The position numbers and the translations under genes are program-made. Positions 55,457 to 63,671 of a DNA stretch of 64,000 bases are shown one piece after another; within the stretch, counting starts at the first letter, position 1, and each line of letters opens with the position of its first letter. The notes beneath the pieces are model-generated. The model worked only from the letters and a program-made list of their open reading frames with translations. It was not told where the DNA came from and did not search any database. Origin of the DNA: CAXMQS01 sp036446035 (GTDB taxonomy: Bacteria > Actinomycetota > Acidimicrobiia > Spongiisociales > JAOTWH01); contig JAZFSG010000078.1 of the NCBI GenBank assembly GCA_036446035.1, positions 22,036 through 86,035 on the forward strand, read 5' to 3'.

Positions 55457-55813
55457 CTAGACCGAGAACTCGGTATCGGCCGGGACTTCTGAGTCCACCA
55501 TCGTTCCTTCGAGCGGATAGCCAGCAGATTCCCAGTCGGCGAGCCCACCTTCGTAGCGCCTGACGTGGCTGAAGCCGTTCTCGGTGAGCCAGCGGTAGGC
55601 GATCCGGCTCCCGAAACAAGCAGTGTCGGAGCAGTACACGACAATGTCATCTTCGGGGTCCAGCAGGTCTTCGACCTCCTTCACAGTGGTCACGTTGATC
55701 GATCCCGGTATTCGTATCGCCTCGAAAGCCCAATCGTGCAGGGTCAGAACCAGCTTGAAGTCGTCCCCTCGGTCGAGCTTCGCTTTCAGCTCTTCCCGGT
55801 TGATGAGTTCCAT
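55457..55813 (-). CDS. Rhodanese-like domain protein
   Basis: The 118-residue protein has one rhodanese domain: IPGSINVTT, VVYCSDTACFGSRIAYRWL with an active-site-type Cys followed by a Ser/Thr-rich loop, and YEGGLADWESAGYPLEG. It could move sulfur or act as a redox switch. GGAGG lies 4 nt before the ATG. Confidence 0.85.
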   Translation of the reverse strand: MELINREELKAKLDRGDDFKLVLTLHDWAFEAIRIPGSINVTTVKEVEDLLDPEDDIVVYCSDTACFGSRIAYRWLTENGFSHVRRYEGGLADWESAGYPLEGTMVDSEVPADTEFSV

Positions 55814-55905
55814 GGAGCCTCCTGTGTTTGTTTCTTCAGGTCACTGTCGGGTTGTGGTCTGGGGAGCCTTCAGTGAGGAGCCGAGTCATGACCGGTCCCC
55901 CAGCC

Positions 55906-56514
55906 CTAGCCGCCACTTGCTGGAGGCTCATCGTCGGCAATGGGTTTCTCGCCGCTGATGAGAAACTCCCGATTTCGGCCGGCCTCTCGTTCATCAACTG
56001 CGACGTTGATGAACCCGGTGTCGACCAAGGTGTTCGCGAGTCCGTGTGCCTGCTCGGTTGAGATCCCCCAGGATCGGCCTGCGTCGTGAAGTTCGACAAT
56101 GAGGAACCGGCCTCCCGGGCGAAGCACCCTCCGAGTTTCTTTGAATCCCCCCGCCAGGTCGTCCCAATGGTGAGTGGCGTGCACGGACCATGCAAGGTCG
56201 AAGCGATGGCTGAGAAAAGGGAGTTGTTCGACGGTTGCAGTCTCGAAGCCGACGTTGCCGAGGTGACGAGCACGGCGGCTGGCGATACGAACAAAGTCTG
56301 GAGATGGATCGATGCCAACCGCGGCACCGTCGGCGACGAGCGGAGCGGCAGCGATAACAGCCGCTCCGCTCCCACACCCAATGTCGAGTACCTGCATATC
56401 TCGTCGGAGAAGAGCCCACTCGACCACCGCTCGGCTGGTGGCGGGATTACGGTGGAACAGCGCGTAGGCCCGCGCCTTCCACCCTGTCCATGCACCATGG
56501 TCATGTTCAGACAT
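55906..56514 (-). CDS. Class I SAM-dependent methyltransferase
   Basis: The 202-residue protein has the SAM motif VLDIGCGSGAAV near residue 43, an acidic GIDPSPD and VLRPGGRFLIVE in the fourth beta strand. It belongs to the methyltransferase-11 type; the substrate is not readable. Its start is divergent from a decayed GNAT gene, with about 25 bp of overlap with that open frame. Confidence 0.85.
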   Translation of the reverse strand: MSEHDHGAWTGWKARAYALFHRNPATSRAVVEWALLRRDMQVLDIGCGSGAAVIAAAPLVADGAAVGIDPSPDFVRIASRRARHLGNVGFETATVEQLPFLSHRFDLAWSVHATHHWDDLAGGFKETRRVLRPGGRFLIVELHDAGRSWGISTEQAHGLANTLVDTGFINVAVDEREAGRNREFLISGEKPIADDEPPASGG

Positions 56515-56984
56515 TCTTCACGTCCGGGCCGCTCGCAGTAGGCACCATCGTCCCGACCGGCTTCAGGCCCGACCAGAGCAATAGGTCACAAAGCCAGGCG
56601 AAGCTGCGCCGGCGGGACCTGACCACACACGAGGCGTTTCGCGAGTGGATCGGCGGTCCGGACCGGAGGATGTTCTTGCCCGGGAAGGAGGAGCCGGTGG
56701 TTGGCTTGGCGGCCACGAAGAAGATCGACCCGGCAACGGTGGAGCTTGCAGGCATCATCGTCCTGCAAGCGATGTCGGGCCGTGGCTTGGGCACCATTCT
56801 TGTCGAGGAGGTTGTTGACTCGGCGCCTGGGGAGGGCTACCGGGCGATGACGGTGCGAACTGAAACCACTAGCGAGCCAGCCAGGTCTTTCTACGAGAGG
56901 GGCGGGTTCAGTCTCACAGGTGTCGCTACCGAGCGAGTCGTGGAGAATACGGTGGTCTGGGAACTCGCTGGAGATCTCGGGTGA
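56490..56984 (+). pseudogene. GNAT gene, N-terminally decayed copy
   Basis: From about 56620 the frame matches the GNAT gene at 57286-57789 at many positions (IGGPDRRMF, then PATVELAGIIVLQAMSGRGLGT and RTETTSEPARSFYERGGFS). The first about 60 residues of that relative are missing or unrecognisable, and the upstream part of this frame does not look like protein. It is probably a broken duplicate. Confidence 0.65.
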
Positions 56985-57051
56985 CCACTGGAGCTCTTCC
57001 TCGATCTGGGTGTGGTTTGGACGGGCCAGAGATTCGCGCCTGACCCGTACA

Positions 57052-57180
57052 TGAATCCCAGCCCCCCTCAATCGTGACGAGTGCGGTGACCGTCGGACGA
57101 GCCTGGATGTTCTTCACCTTGCGGGTCGTTCCAGGCGTCGGCAGATACATTCGGTCGGATTCATCGATCCTGGGAACATC
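57052..57180 (-). pseudogene. Remnant of a PPOX-type gene
   Basis: On the minus strand DESDRMYLPTPGTTRKVKNI and ARPTVTALVT match the central strands of PPOX/F420 split-barrel proteins. No start codon of the right kind and no C-terminal part are found, so this is a fragment. With the decayed GNAT it makes 56500-57285 a zone of gene decay. Confidence 0.5.
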
Positions 57181-57285
57181 GCACGACGCGCCACATTGAT
57201 CACGGAGCAAGGAGCAGACGTTCGCCTCTACCGACACCGAGAGTCGTGGAGGGATACTCGAACCCAGCACCGCGAAGGAGGACCG

Positions 57286-57789
57286 ATCTCAGTAGCAGAA
57301 GCCACCGATGCCGACGTGGCAGCCTTTGCCACGTTCTTCAGAGAGGCGTGGAAGCAGGCTGGACCAGGTGCACTGGGGTTCGTTGGCGCCAGCGATCAGG
57401 TGATCGCGGAGCTGACCGCGCCGGAGGCGGTGCTGGAACGCATCGGTGGTCCCGACCGGAGAATGTTCTTGGCATGGGAGGGTGGACGTGTGGTTGGCTT
57501 TGCGGCCACGAAGCGGATCGACGCGGCGACGGTGGAGCTCGCCGGCATCATCGTCCTGCAAACGATGGCGGGCGGTGGCGTCGGCACCCGCCTTGTCGAG
57601 GAAGCGCTCAACTCGGCTCGTGGCGAGGGCTACCGCAAGATGATCGTGCGAACCGAGACCACCAACGAGCGGGCCAGGGCCTTCTACGAGAGGCGCGGGT
57701 TCATCGGTACGGGTTCAACTACCGAGCAGGTCGAGGGGACTGCGGTCGAGGTCTGGGAACTGGCGAGAGAGATCTCGAGTAGCCACTGA
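57286..57789 (+). CDS. GNAT-family acetyltransferase, apparently with an ATC start
   Basis: The 167-residue product begins ISVAEATDADVAAFATFF, the usual first strand and helix of the GNAT fold, directly after AAGGAGG with 4 nt spacing to ATC at 57286. The acetyl-CoA loop GGGVGTRLVEEAL and the RAFYERRGF motif are complete. The only ordinary in-frame starts are a TTG at 57196 (no Shine-Dalgarno) and a GTG inside the first helix. A decayed duplicate lies just upstream. Confidence 0.75.
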   Translation: MSVAEATDADVAAFATFFREAWKQAGPGALGFVGASDQVIAELTAPEAVLERIGGPDRRMFLAWEGGRVVGFAATKRIDAATVELAGIIVLQTMAGGGVGTRLVEEALNSARGEGYRKMIVRTETTNERARAFYERRGFIGTGSTTEQVEGTAVEVWELAREISSSH

Positions 57790-58064
57790 CATCCCCAGCT
57801 CCGCATGCCCGTTGACGTGATCGGCTCACGTGACCGCTGGCGTCGAGGAATCAGAGGCGAATCCGACCACCACCTACAACGATGGCGATCCCCTCGCCTC
57901 CCGATGTGGCCGACCATGCAAGGACGATCGGAACGGCTGTTATCTGGAACGGTGGTGGAGGGCTCGCGGGAGTGACTCAGAGGCCGGGTGACCCCCATTT
58001 GGGGGAGGCCGAAACCCCTCGCATGCGTGATGACATCGTCACCTCAATCCGACATGCTGATCGC

Positions 58065-58289
58065 ATGAACATTATCCAAGATCAGCTGGCATCCCTCTGG
58101 TTACTCACGCCAATCGGAGCCTTAGTCATCGTCGGACTAGCGGCCCTGCTGGTGACCGGCGTCCCAGCCCGCATCGTGCACGTCATCGGCAACGCCGGCT
58201 GGCGCCGTCAAGCGGCTAGGCAGCGGCGAGTCGAGCGCAGAGGTGCTGCTGCAGTTGAGAACGCAGAATCTGCGAGGATGGCCACATGA
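58065..58289 (+). CDS. Small membrane protein encoded before the histidine kinase
   Basis: The 74-residue product has one hydrophobic helix (LLTPIGALVIVGLAALLVTG) and a basic tail (RRQAARQRRVERRG). Its stop overlaps the kinase start as ATGA. A start at 58023 (18 codons longer) is also possible. It may be a co-regulated accessory of the two-component system. The 275 bp upstream (57790-58064) hold no gene, only a CCCCCA-TT-TGGGGG hairpin. Confidence 0.6.
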   Translation: MNIIQDQLASLWLLTPIGALVIVGLAALLVTGVPARIVHVIGNAGWRRQAARQRRVERRGAAAVENAESARMAT

Positions 58290-59557
58290 AGCGCTTCTTC
58301 GTCCCGCTGTGGCAGGGAGCCACCTATACCAGGGGGCTCTACCTGCTGCTAGGACTGCCACTGGGCATTCTCTACTTCACATTCCTCGTGACCTCTCTGT
58401 CGTTGGCAGCCGGCCTATCCATTATTTGGGTCGGAGTGCCCATCCTCATCGGCGCGCTCATCGCCTGGCGAGCGATGGGCAGATTCGAACGCACACTGCT
58501 CTCGGCGATGGTGGGAGCGAACATAGACCCTCCCCTCGGCAAGATCGAGCCCTCGATGAGTCTGGGGCAGAAGGCACGTGCGTTGGCCTCCGACTCGTAT
58601 ACATGGCGTAGCTTCGGCTGGCTGCTGCTCCGATTCCCCCTTGGCATTTTCGGATTCGTCGTCGTCGTCGTTCTGGTCTCGACCTCTCTGGTGTTGTTGG
58701 GTGTTCCGTTAGCCCTGGTATGGGAGGACCACATCGATTTCGGGTGGGCCGAGGACTTCACCGCGCCCCTGTGGCTAGCACCCCTCATTGGGCTGTTTCT
58801 GGCTGCGGGTTCGGCTCACGTCATCAGCGGCTTCGCCAGGCTCCACGGCGTCATAGCCCGTCCCCTGCTTGGCCCTTCGGGGGAACAGGAGCGTGTCGCC
58901 TTGCGTCAACGCACCACTGTCCTCGAAGAGAGAACTCAACTGGCCCACGAGTTGCACGACTCGGTCGGACACACGCTGACGATGATGGTGGTCCAGGCTG
59001 GAGCCGGTCACCACGTGTTCGACAGCGACCCCAGTTTCTCGAAGCAGGCTCTTGGCAACATCGAGACAAGTGGACGGCGTGCCCTAGGCGAGCTAGACCA
59101 CATCCTTGGCATCTTGCGCGAAGACGACGACTCCGAACTGGCACCGCAACCCACGGTCGGCCGAGTCCCAGACCTGGTCGCCGAGATGGCTGCAGCTGGT
59201 GTCAAGGTCTCCCTGTCGGTCGAAGGCAGCGTCGAGCAACTGCCCACCGAGGTGAGTCGATCCGCCTACCGCATCGTCCAGGAAGCTTTGACAAACGTCC
59301 TCAAGCATGCGGTATCGGCCCCTGCACAGGTCAGGCTGCATCGGACCGCCGGGGCTCTGGAGCTCGAAATCGTCAACGAGGCACCGTCAGGTGGGGAACC
59401 ACAGATCCGGGCCGAGGACGATGGAGGCGGTCGCGGCTTGGTCGGTATCCGCGAACGCGTTTCGATGCTCGGCGGTAGCGTGGAAGCCGGAACCCGCCCC
59501 GGAGGTGGCTTCCGTGTGTGGGTCCGCCTGCCAGTCGACACCGAAGAACCACTTTGA
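58286..59557 (+). CDS. NarL-type sensor histidine kinase
   Basis: The 423-residue protein has an N-terminal membrane sensor region (about 15-190, four or so helices), a HisKA_3 box (LAHELHDSVGHTLTMM, His near 225) and an HATPase (EALTNVLKHA, GRGLVGIRERV). It overlaps the membrane protein gene upstream and its response regulator downstream, so all three are translated in step. The signal is unknown; the PspC-less layout resembles DesK/LiaS-like envelope sensors. Confidence 0.9.
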   Translation: MKRFFVPLWQGATYTRGLYLLLGLPLGILYFTFLVTSLSLAAGLSIIWVGVPILIGALIAWRAMGRFERTLLSAMVGANIDPPLGKIEPSMSLGQKARALASDSYTWRSFGWLLLRFPLGIFGFVVVVVLVSTSLVLLGVPLALVWEDHIDFGWAEDFTAPLWLAPLIGLFLAAGSAHVISGFARLHGVIARPLLGPSGEQERVALRQRTTVLEERTQLAHELHDSVGHTLTMMVVQAGAGHHVFDSDPSFSKQALGNIETSGRRALGELDHILGILREDDDSELAPQPTVGRVPDLVAEMAAAGVKVSLSVEGSVEQLPTEVSRSAYRIVQEALTNVLKHAVSAPAQVRLHRTAGALELEIVNEAPSGGEPQIRAEDDGGGRGLVGIRERVSMLGGSVEAGTRPGGGFRVWVRLPVDTEEPL

Positions 59558-60231
59558 TCACCATCCTCATAGCAGACGACGATCCCTTGGTCAGGGTTGG
59601 TCTGCGGGCCGTTCTCGATGGTGAAGCCGATCTTGAGGTGGTAGCCGAGGCGTCCGACGGTATCGAGGCCATCGACGCAGTCGCCCTGCACTCCCCGAGC
59701 GTTGTGGTGATGGACATTCGAATGCCCAACCTCGACGGTCTGGCCGCAACTCGCCAGATCAAGGCTCTCCCCGACCCACCTCAGGTCCTCATCCTGACGA
59801 CCTTCGAACTCGACGAGTACGTCTACGAGGCGCTACGGGCAGGGGCCACCGGGTTCGTGCTTAAGCGGGTCTCACCCACCGACCTCATTGAGGCAGTACG
59901 CGTCGTCGACTCGGGTGCGTCGTTGGTGTTTCCAAGTGCCACCCGCGATCTCGTGCAACACTTCCTCCCACCCGTTCCATCAGCCAGCCTCGCCAAGGCG
60001 CTCGAGGAGCTCAGCGAGCGTGAGAGAGAGGTACTCCGGCTCGTCGCCCGCGGACGATCCAACCGCGAGATAGCCGAAGAGCTCTTCGTCAGCACGGAAA
60101 CGATCAAGAGCCACGTTGGTTCGGTGCTCCTCAAGCTCGAGGCTCGAGACCGGACCCAGGCCGTGATCGCCGCTTACGAATCTGTATTCGTCACGCGGGG
60201 AGACGGCTCAGCTGAACCGGCCGCCAAGTAG
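59554..60231 (+). CDS. NarL/LuxR-type response regulator
   Basis: The TTG at 59554 overlaps the kinase stop (TTGA). The 225-residue protein has a receiver domain (ADDDPLV, phospho-acceptor in VVMDIRMPN, K in FVLKR) and a LuxR helix-turn-helix (LSEREREVLRLVARGRSNRE, TIKSHVGSVLLKL). It should bind DNA as a dimer after phosphorylation by the adjacent kinase. Confidence 0.92.
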   Translation: MITILIADDDPLVRVGLRAVLDGEADLEVVAEASDGIEAIDAVALHSPSVVVMDIRMPNLDGLAATRQIKALPDPPQVLILTTFELDEYVYEALRAGATGFVLKRVSPTDLIEAVRVVDSGASLVFPSATRDLVQHFLPPVPSASLAKALEELSEREREVLRLVARGRSNREIAEELFVSTETIKSHVGSVLLKLEARDRTQAVIAAYESVFVTRGDGSAEPAAK

Positions 60232-60291
60232 GCGACAGAACGTGTTGTGATCTAGAACGGTGAGGGAAGGCGCGGCCCGTGCCTTGGCGAC

Positions 60292-61551
60292 TCAGGCGCC
60301 GTGAACTGGCGATCCCTCGTTGAAGGCTGCCCAGGCGAACCAAAACTCGTTCTGATGTAAAGCCGTCTCCAGATGGGAGCCCGCCAACGGGCCTTCGATT
60401 CCCTCTCCGAAGAGGGTCCAGGTGGTACTGGTCTCGGCATCGACGAAGGTGCCGTCGCCAGCTGAGCTGAAGGTCAACACTTGGTCGCCGACCGTGGACA
60501 GGAAGGCGATTCCGGTCCCTATCACCTGGCCCTCGCCCGGCCGCGCCGAGTCGAAGTTGTCGGTGGCGCCGGTGTCCGCCCACCAGACCGTGATCGGTGT
60601 CGCCGCGAGTGTGTCATTGACAACGTTCGCCTTGCTCAGCACGCTGAACGGGTAGGCCTTAGTGACCTCACCCACGCGGACCCCGACGACCCGTTCCAGG
60701 GCGGGGAAGCGGGGATCGATCTCATCCGAGAAGAATCGGCCGAAGGGGCCGCCCTGGCTCGTGTAGCCGACATAGCCATTGCTCCCATAGTTGCGGCCGA
60801 GCCCGGTGTTCTGCGATAGGACTTCGCCGTCGGGATGCTTCGCCTTGAAGTCGGCCCAGGTCACTGTTGCGGTCGGCAGGAACGTCAACTGCGTACCGGC
60901 ATGCTCGCCGACTATCCCCTCACCGCTGATCTGTTGCCACAGTGACTGGGTGACGTCATCCCACATCACCAGGTCCGACTTCCGCAGCAGTCCCGAGACG
61001 CCGAAGCGGAGCACATCGCCATCCACTCTGCGGTCGAACGCAGTCGCAGTGTTACACAGCGGGCAGTAGGTGACGGCGAACGGGATGCCAGCCACCTCAT
61101 CGTTCACCACCTCGTGGGCAGTGAGAATGCGCAGCGGGTAGAAGCGGGCGACGCCCTCGATCTCGAACAACACGCCGATCTCGTTGTCGACGAGCCACTG
61201 GTCGCCATCGGCCGCCGCCTCGTAGGTGGGGAAGTCGAGCGGTCTGATCAGGTCACGCGGGTCGGTCGCGTTGATCCCAACTTTGAGTTCGTCGAGGTCG
61301 ATCGTGCGGCGATTCCAGTTGGTAGTCCACTCTCCCACGACCCGCGCGATATCGCCTGGGAGCGTCACCGGTTCGTCCGTCACTGCAACGGTGCTGGGAA
61401 CGCCGGCGTCGGTAGTCGCAACGGCAGGCTCGGTGGCGGTTGGGCTGGATGCGGTAGTCGGTGGCAACGCTGAAGAGCTGGAGCCGACCACGGCCACTAC
61501 GACCACCGCCGTGGCGACAAGCAGTGTGACAACCAGGAGACTGCGTTTCAT
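60292..61551 (-). CDS. DUF3179-family protein, copy 2
   Basis: The ATG at 61551 has GGAGG 4 nt upstream. The 419-residue protein has an N-terminal helix (LLVVTLLVATAVVVVAVVG), a Thr/Ala/Pro linker, and a DUF3179 domain with FYPLRILTAHEVVND, VTYCPLCNTATAFDRR, and KSDLVMWDDVTQSLWQQ. It is a paralog of 37492-38673 and keeps the CPLC pair but has a membrane anchor in place of a lipobox. The 289 bp up to the next gene show no gene. Confidence 0.85.
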   Translation of the reverse strand: MKRSLLVVTLLVATAVVVVAVVGSSSSALPPTTASSPTATEPAVATTDAGVPSTVAVTDEPVTLPGDIARVVGEWTTNWNRRTIDLDELKVGINATDPRDLIRPLDFPTYEAAADGDQWLVDNEIGVLFEIEGVARFYPLRILTAHEVVNDEVAGIPFAVTYCPLCNTATAFDRRVDGDVLRFGVSGLLRKSDLVMWDDVTQSLWQQISGEGIVGEHAGTQLTFLPTATVTWADFKAKHPDGEVLSQNTGLGRNYGSNGYVGYTSQGGPFGRFFSDEIDPRFPALERVVGVRVGEVTKAYPFSVLSKANVVNDTLAATPITVWWADTGATDNFDSARPGEGQVIGTGIAFLSTVGDQVLTFSSAGDGTFVDAETSTTWTLFGEGIEGPLAGSHLETALHQNEFWFAWAAFNEGSPVHGA

Positions 61552-61840
61552 TGATCCTCCATCGCGTGTATCACCTGCTGAAACGGATCGCGATGGGCAG
61601 CGATCGACAAATTGTCGTGTAGGCGGCCATCGGCCTCCGGAGACTGAGGCGAGGATGAGTGCCACCAGCTGCTTGGGACGACGGACGGCACACAGGTGCC
61701 CGATCGCAATCGACGGCTCTCCGTCCTTCTTGAACCCAGCGGGGGAACGTACACGTTGCTGGTAGTTGAGGCTTCGAGGAGGCACAAGATTCGCTGAGCC
61801 TCGACCCGCCGGCTTTATCAACGCTCCACTCGGAGAAGTC

Positions 61841-62674
61841 ATGCGAACAATCGAGAGAACCGATCCGCTCCCCCAGCCCGGAGATGAGTACCGCTATGAC
61901 CGGTTCACACCCAAACTGCTCTTCCGGGACCTGCGTTTCGGCAACGGCGCCCCGGCGCCGGGAGACTCACTGTCTGCGATCGAGCTTCCCACGCTCGACG
62001 GCGGGTCGATCCAGGTCGGGGGACGTAGGGAGCGGCCTTTGCTCCTCGTCACGGGATCGACTACCTGTCCAATGACCGCCAGCGCCCTGCCGGCAATCAA
62101 TGCACTGCACACCGAGTTCGGAGACGATGTCGACTTTGTACTCCTTAACGTGCGCGAAGCGCACCCGGGAGCCCACTTTCCACAACCCTCCACCGACCAG
62201 GACAAGCTGAGCCACGCTCGCAACCTCCGAGAGCGATACCACGTGCCATTCACGGTCGCCGTCGACACGCCCGACGGTGATCTACACCAGCGCCTCGATG
62301 GGAAGCCAAACGCGGCGTTCCTCCTCGACTCCACAGGTGAGGTCGTGTTCAGAGCGCTCTGGGCTCGCGACGACCGCCTCATACGCGACGCGCTCCAAAG
62401 CGTGCTCGCAGGGACCGCTCCCGAAAGGCGCCAGAGTAGGGCAATGCTAGGGCCGGTCGCGATGGCGATGGGATCCGTCAGCGAGGTCATGCGGACGGCC
62501 GGTCCCGGTGCGAGGCGTGACCTGTGGCTGAGCGCAAGCCCCATGGCGACCGCCGGACTGCTCGCCAGACTGTTCCGATTCAGACGCAGCGACCATCGCG
62601 GAATCGCCGCAGTTGTCGCACTCGGTGTGCTGATGACAGCCGAGGTGGCCTTCCTCGTCTCCCTCTTCCTCTAG
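61841..62674 (+). CDS. Deiodinase-like thioredoxin-fold protein with C-terminal helix
   Basis: The 277-residue product has a thioredoxin fold with GSTTCPMTASALPAINAL at the active site, then FVLLNVREAHPGAHFPQP, FTVAVDTPDG and AAFLLDSTGEVVFRALWARD. The EAHPG after the third strand is a hallmark of the iodothyronine deiodinase family. The active site has Cys where vertebrate deiodinases have selenocysteine. The C-terminus carries a membrane helix (AAVVALGVLMTAEVAFLVSL). The start is weakly supported; a TTG at 61766 would lengthen it. Confidence 0.7.
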   Translation: MRTIERTDPLPQPGDEYRYDRFTPKLLFRDLRFGNGAPAPGDSLSAIELPTLDGGSIQVGGRRERPLLLVTGSTTCPMTASALPAINALHTEFGDDVDFVLLNVREAHPGAHFPQPSTDQDKLSHARNLRERYHVPFTVAVDTPDGDLHQRLDGKPNAAFLLDSTGEVVFRALWARDDRLIRDALQSVLAGTAPERRQSRAMLGPVAMAMGSVSEVMRTAGPGARRDLWLSASPMATAGLLARLFRFRRSDHRGIAAVVALGVLMTAEVAFLVSLFL

Positions 62675-62834
62675 ACATGCGGCCTATGGGCCGCAGGCGG
62701 TTGAGTGACCAGGAGTGACCACTACCGGCCGCTGTGACGGGGTGGAAACGGGAGGATTCCGGGTAGCGCCTAGCATTCGGTCGCCAGCCGAGTCGCCGGA
62801 ACCGCTTGTGGCTACTGGCGATTCGGCACATTCA

Positions 62835-62875
62835 GCCCTCGTAGCTCAGGGGATAGAGCACCGGTTTCCTAAACC
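62835..62875 (+). pseudogene. Truncated tRNA-Arg (CCT) 5' half
   Basis: GCCCTCGTAGCTCAGGGGAT and the anticodon loop TTTCCTAAACC are a normal tRNA-Arg(CCT) 5' half. No CGAGGGC acceptor partner and no T-arm follow. The next 35 bp instead read like the 3' half of another tRNA on the opposite strand (GGGTTCGCGTCC). It cannot fold as a tRNA. No other gene is visible in 62675-62997. Confidence 0.7.
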
Positions 62876-62997
62876 AGCCAGTGGGCCCGACAGGACGCGA
62901 ACCCGCGACTTCTTCCTTGCCGGACCCGGCGGGGACATGTCCTGGCATGGCAAAGGATGGTCAGGGGCTGGCCACGGCAACCCGAGTTGAGATGACG

Positions 62998-63630
62998 CTA
63001 TGGCTTCGGTGCCACGACATAGATCGCCACGTTCCCTCCCGCGACGATCTTCTCGCGCTCGATTCCGAGACCGGCCTCGGCCACAAGGCCCGGGACACCG
63101 CCCGAGGCCTTGAAGCTCCGGTAACCGGAGTAGTGGCCTGAGACCCGCTCGACGACCGCAGACAGAGCACGAAGAGTCGGCCCCTTCCATCCCCGCAGTG
63201 ATCCAAAACGGAAATCGATCAGAAGCAATCGGCCATCGGGCTTCGCGATCCGGCCCATTTCGGCGACCAGCGCCGCTCGCGCGTCTGCGGGGACCTCGTG
63301 AAGAACCATCGACGTCGTTACCAGATCGAAGCCGCCATCATCGAAGGGCAGAGTGTCGCCGTCGGTGAGTCGGAGCTCCGCCTTATCCCCGAGGCGGGCC
63401 GCGGCTCTCTCGAGCATCGCCGGCGACACATCGACGCCGACAACCGTGCAGCCGGCATCGACATAGTGGGCCATGCTGGTCCCCGTGCCACAGCCGACAT
63501 CGAGCACCTGCCATCCCGATTGGGGCTGGACCACGTCGAGGGCGACCCTGCGCACTCCCGCCTGCATCGGCTCTATGAGCCGGTCGTAGAGTCGGGCGAT
63601 ACGCCGATAGGGATCCTTGGTGCTCTGCAA
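62998..63630 (-). CDS. SAM-dependent methyltransferase
   Basis: From a TTG at 63630 the 210-residue product has VLDVGCGTGTSMAHYVDAG near residue 40, VVGVDVSPAML, and PDGRLLLIDF. It resembles UbiE/methyltransferase-11 enzymes; the N-terminal DPYRRIARLYDRLIEP is typical of ubiquinone/menaquinone methyltransferase relatives. It is divergent from the hydrolase gene. The start is uncertain. Confidence 0.8.
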   Translation of the reverse strand: MQSTKDPYRRIARLYDRLIEPMQAGVRRVALDVVQPQSGWQVLDVGCGTGTSMAHYVDAGCTVVGVDVSPAMLERAAARLGDKAELRLTDGDTLPFDDGGFDLVTTSMVLHEVPADARAALVAEMGRIAKPDGRLLLIDFRFGSLRGWKGPTLRALSAVVERVSGHYSGYRSFKASGGVPGLVAEAGLGIEREKIVAGGNVAIYVVAPKP

Positions 63631-63671
63631 CTTCGGTACGGCTACTCTCGTCGAGTCAAGGGGGTATTGGT

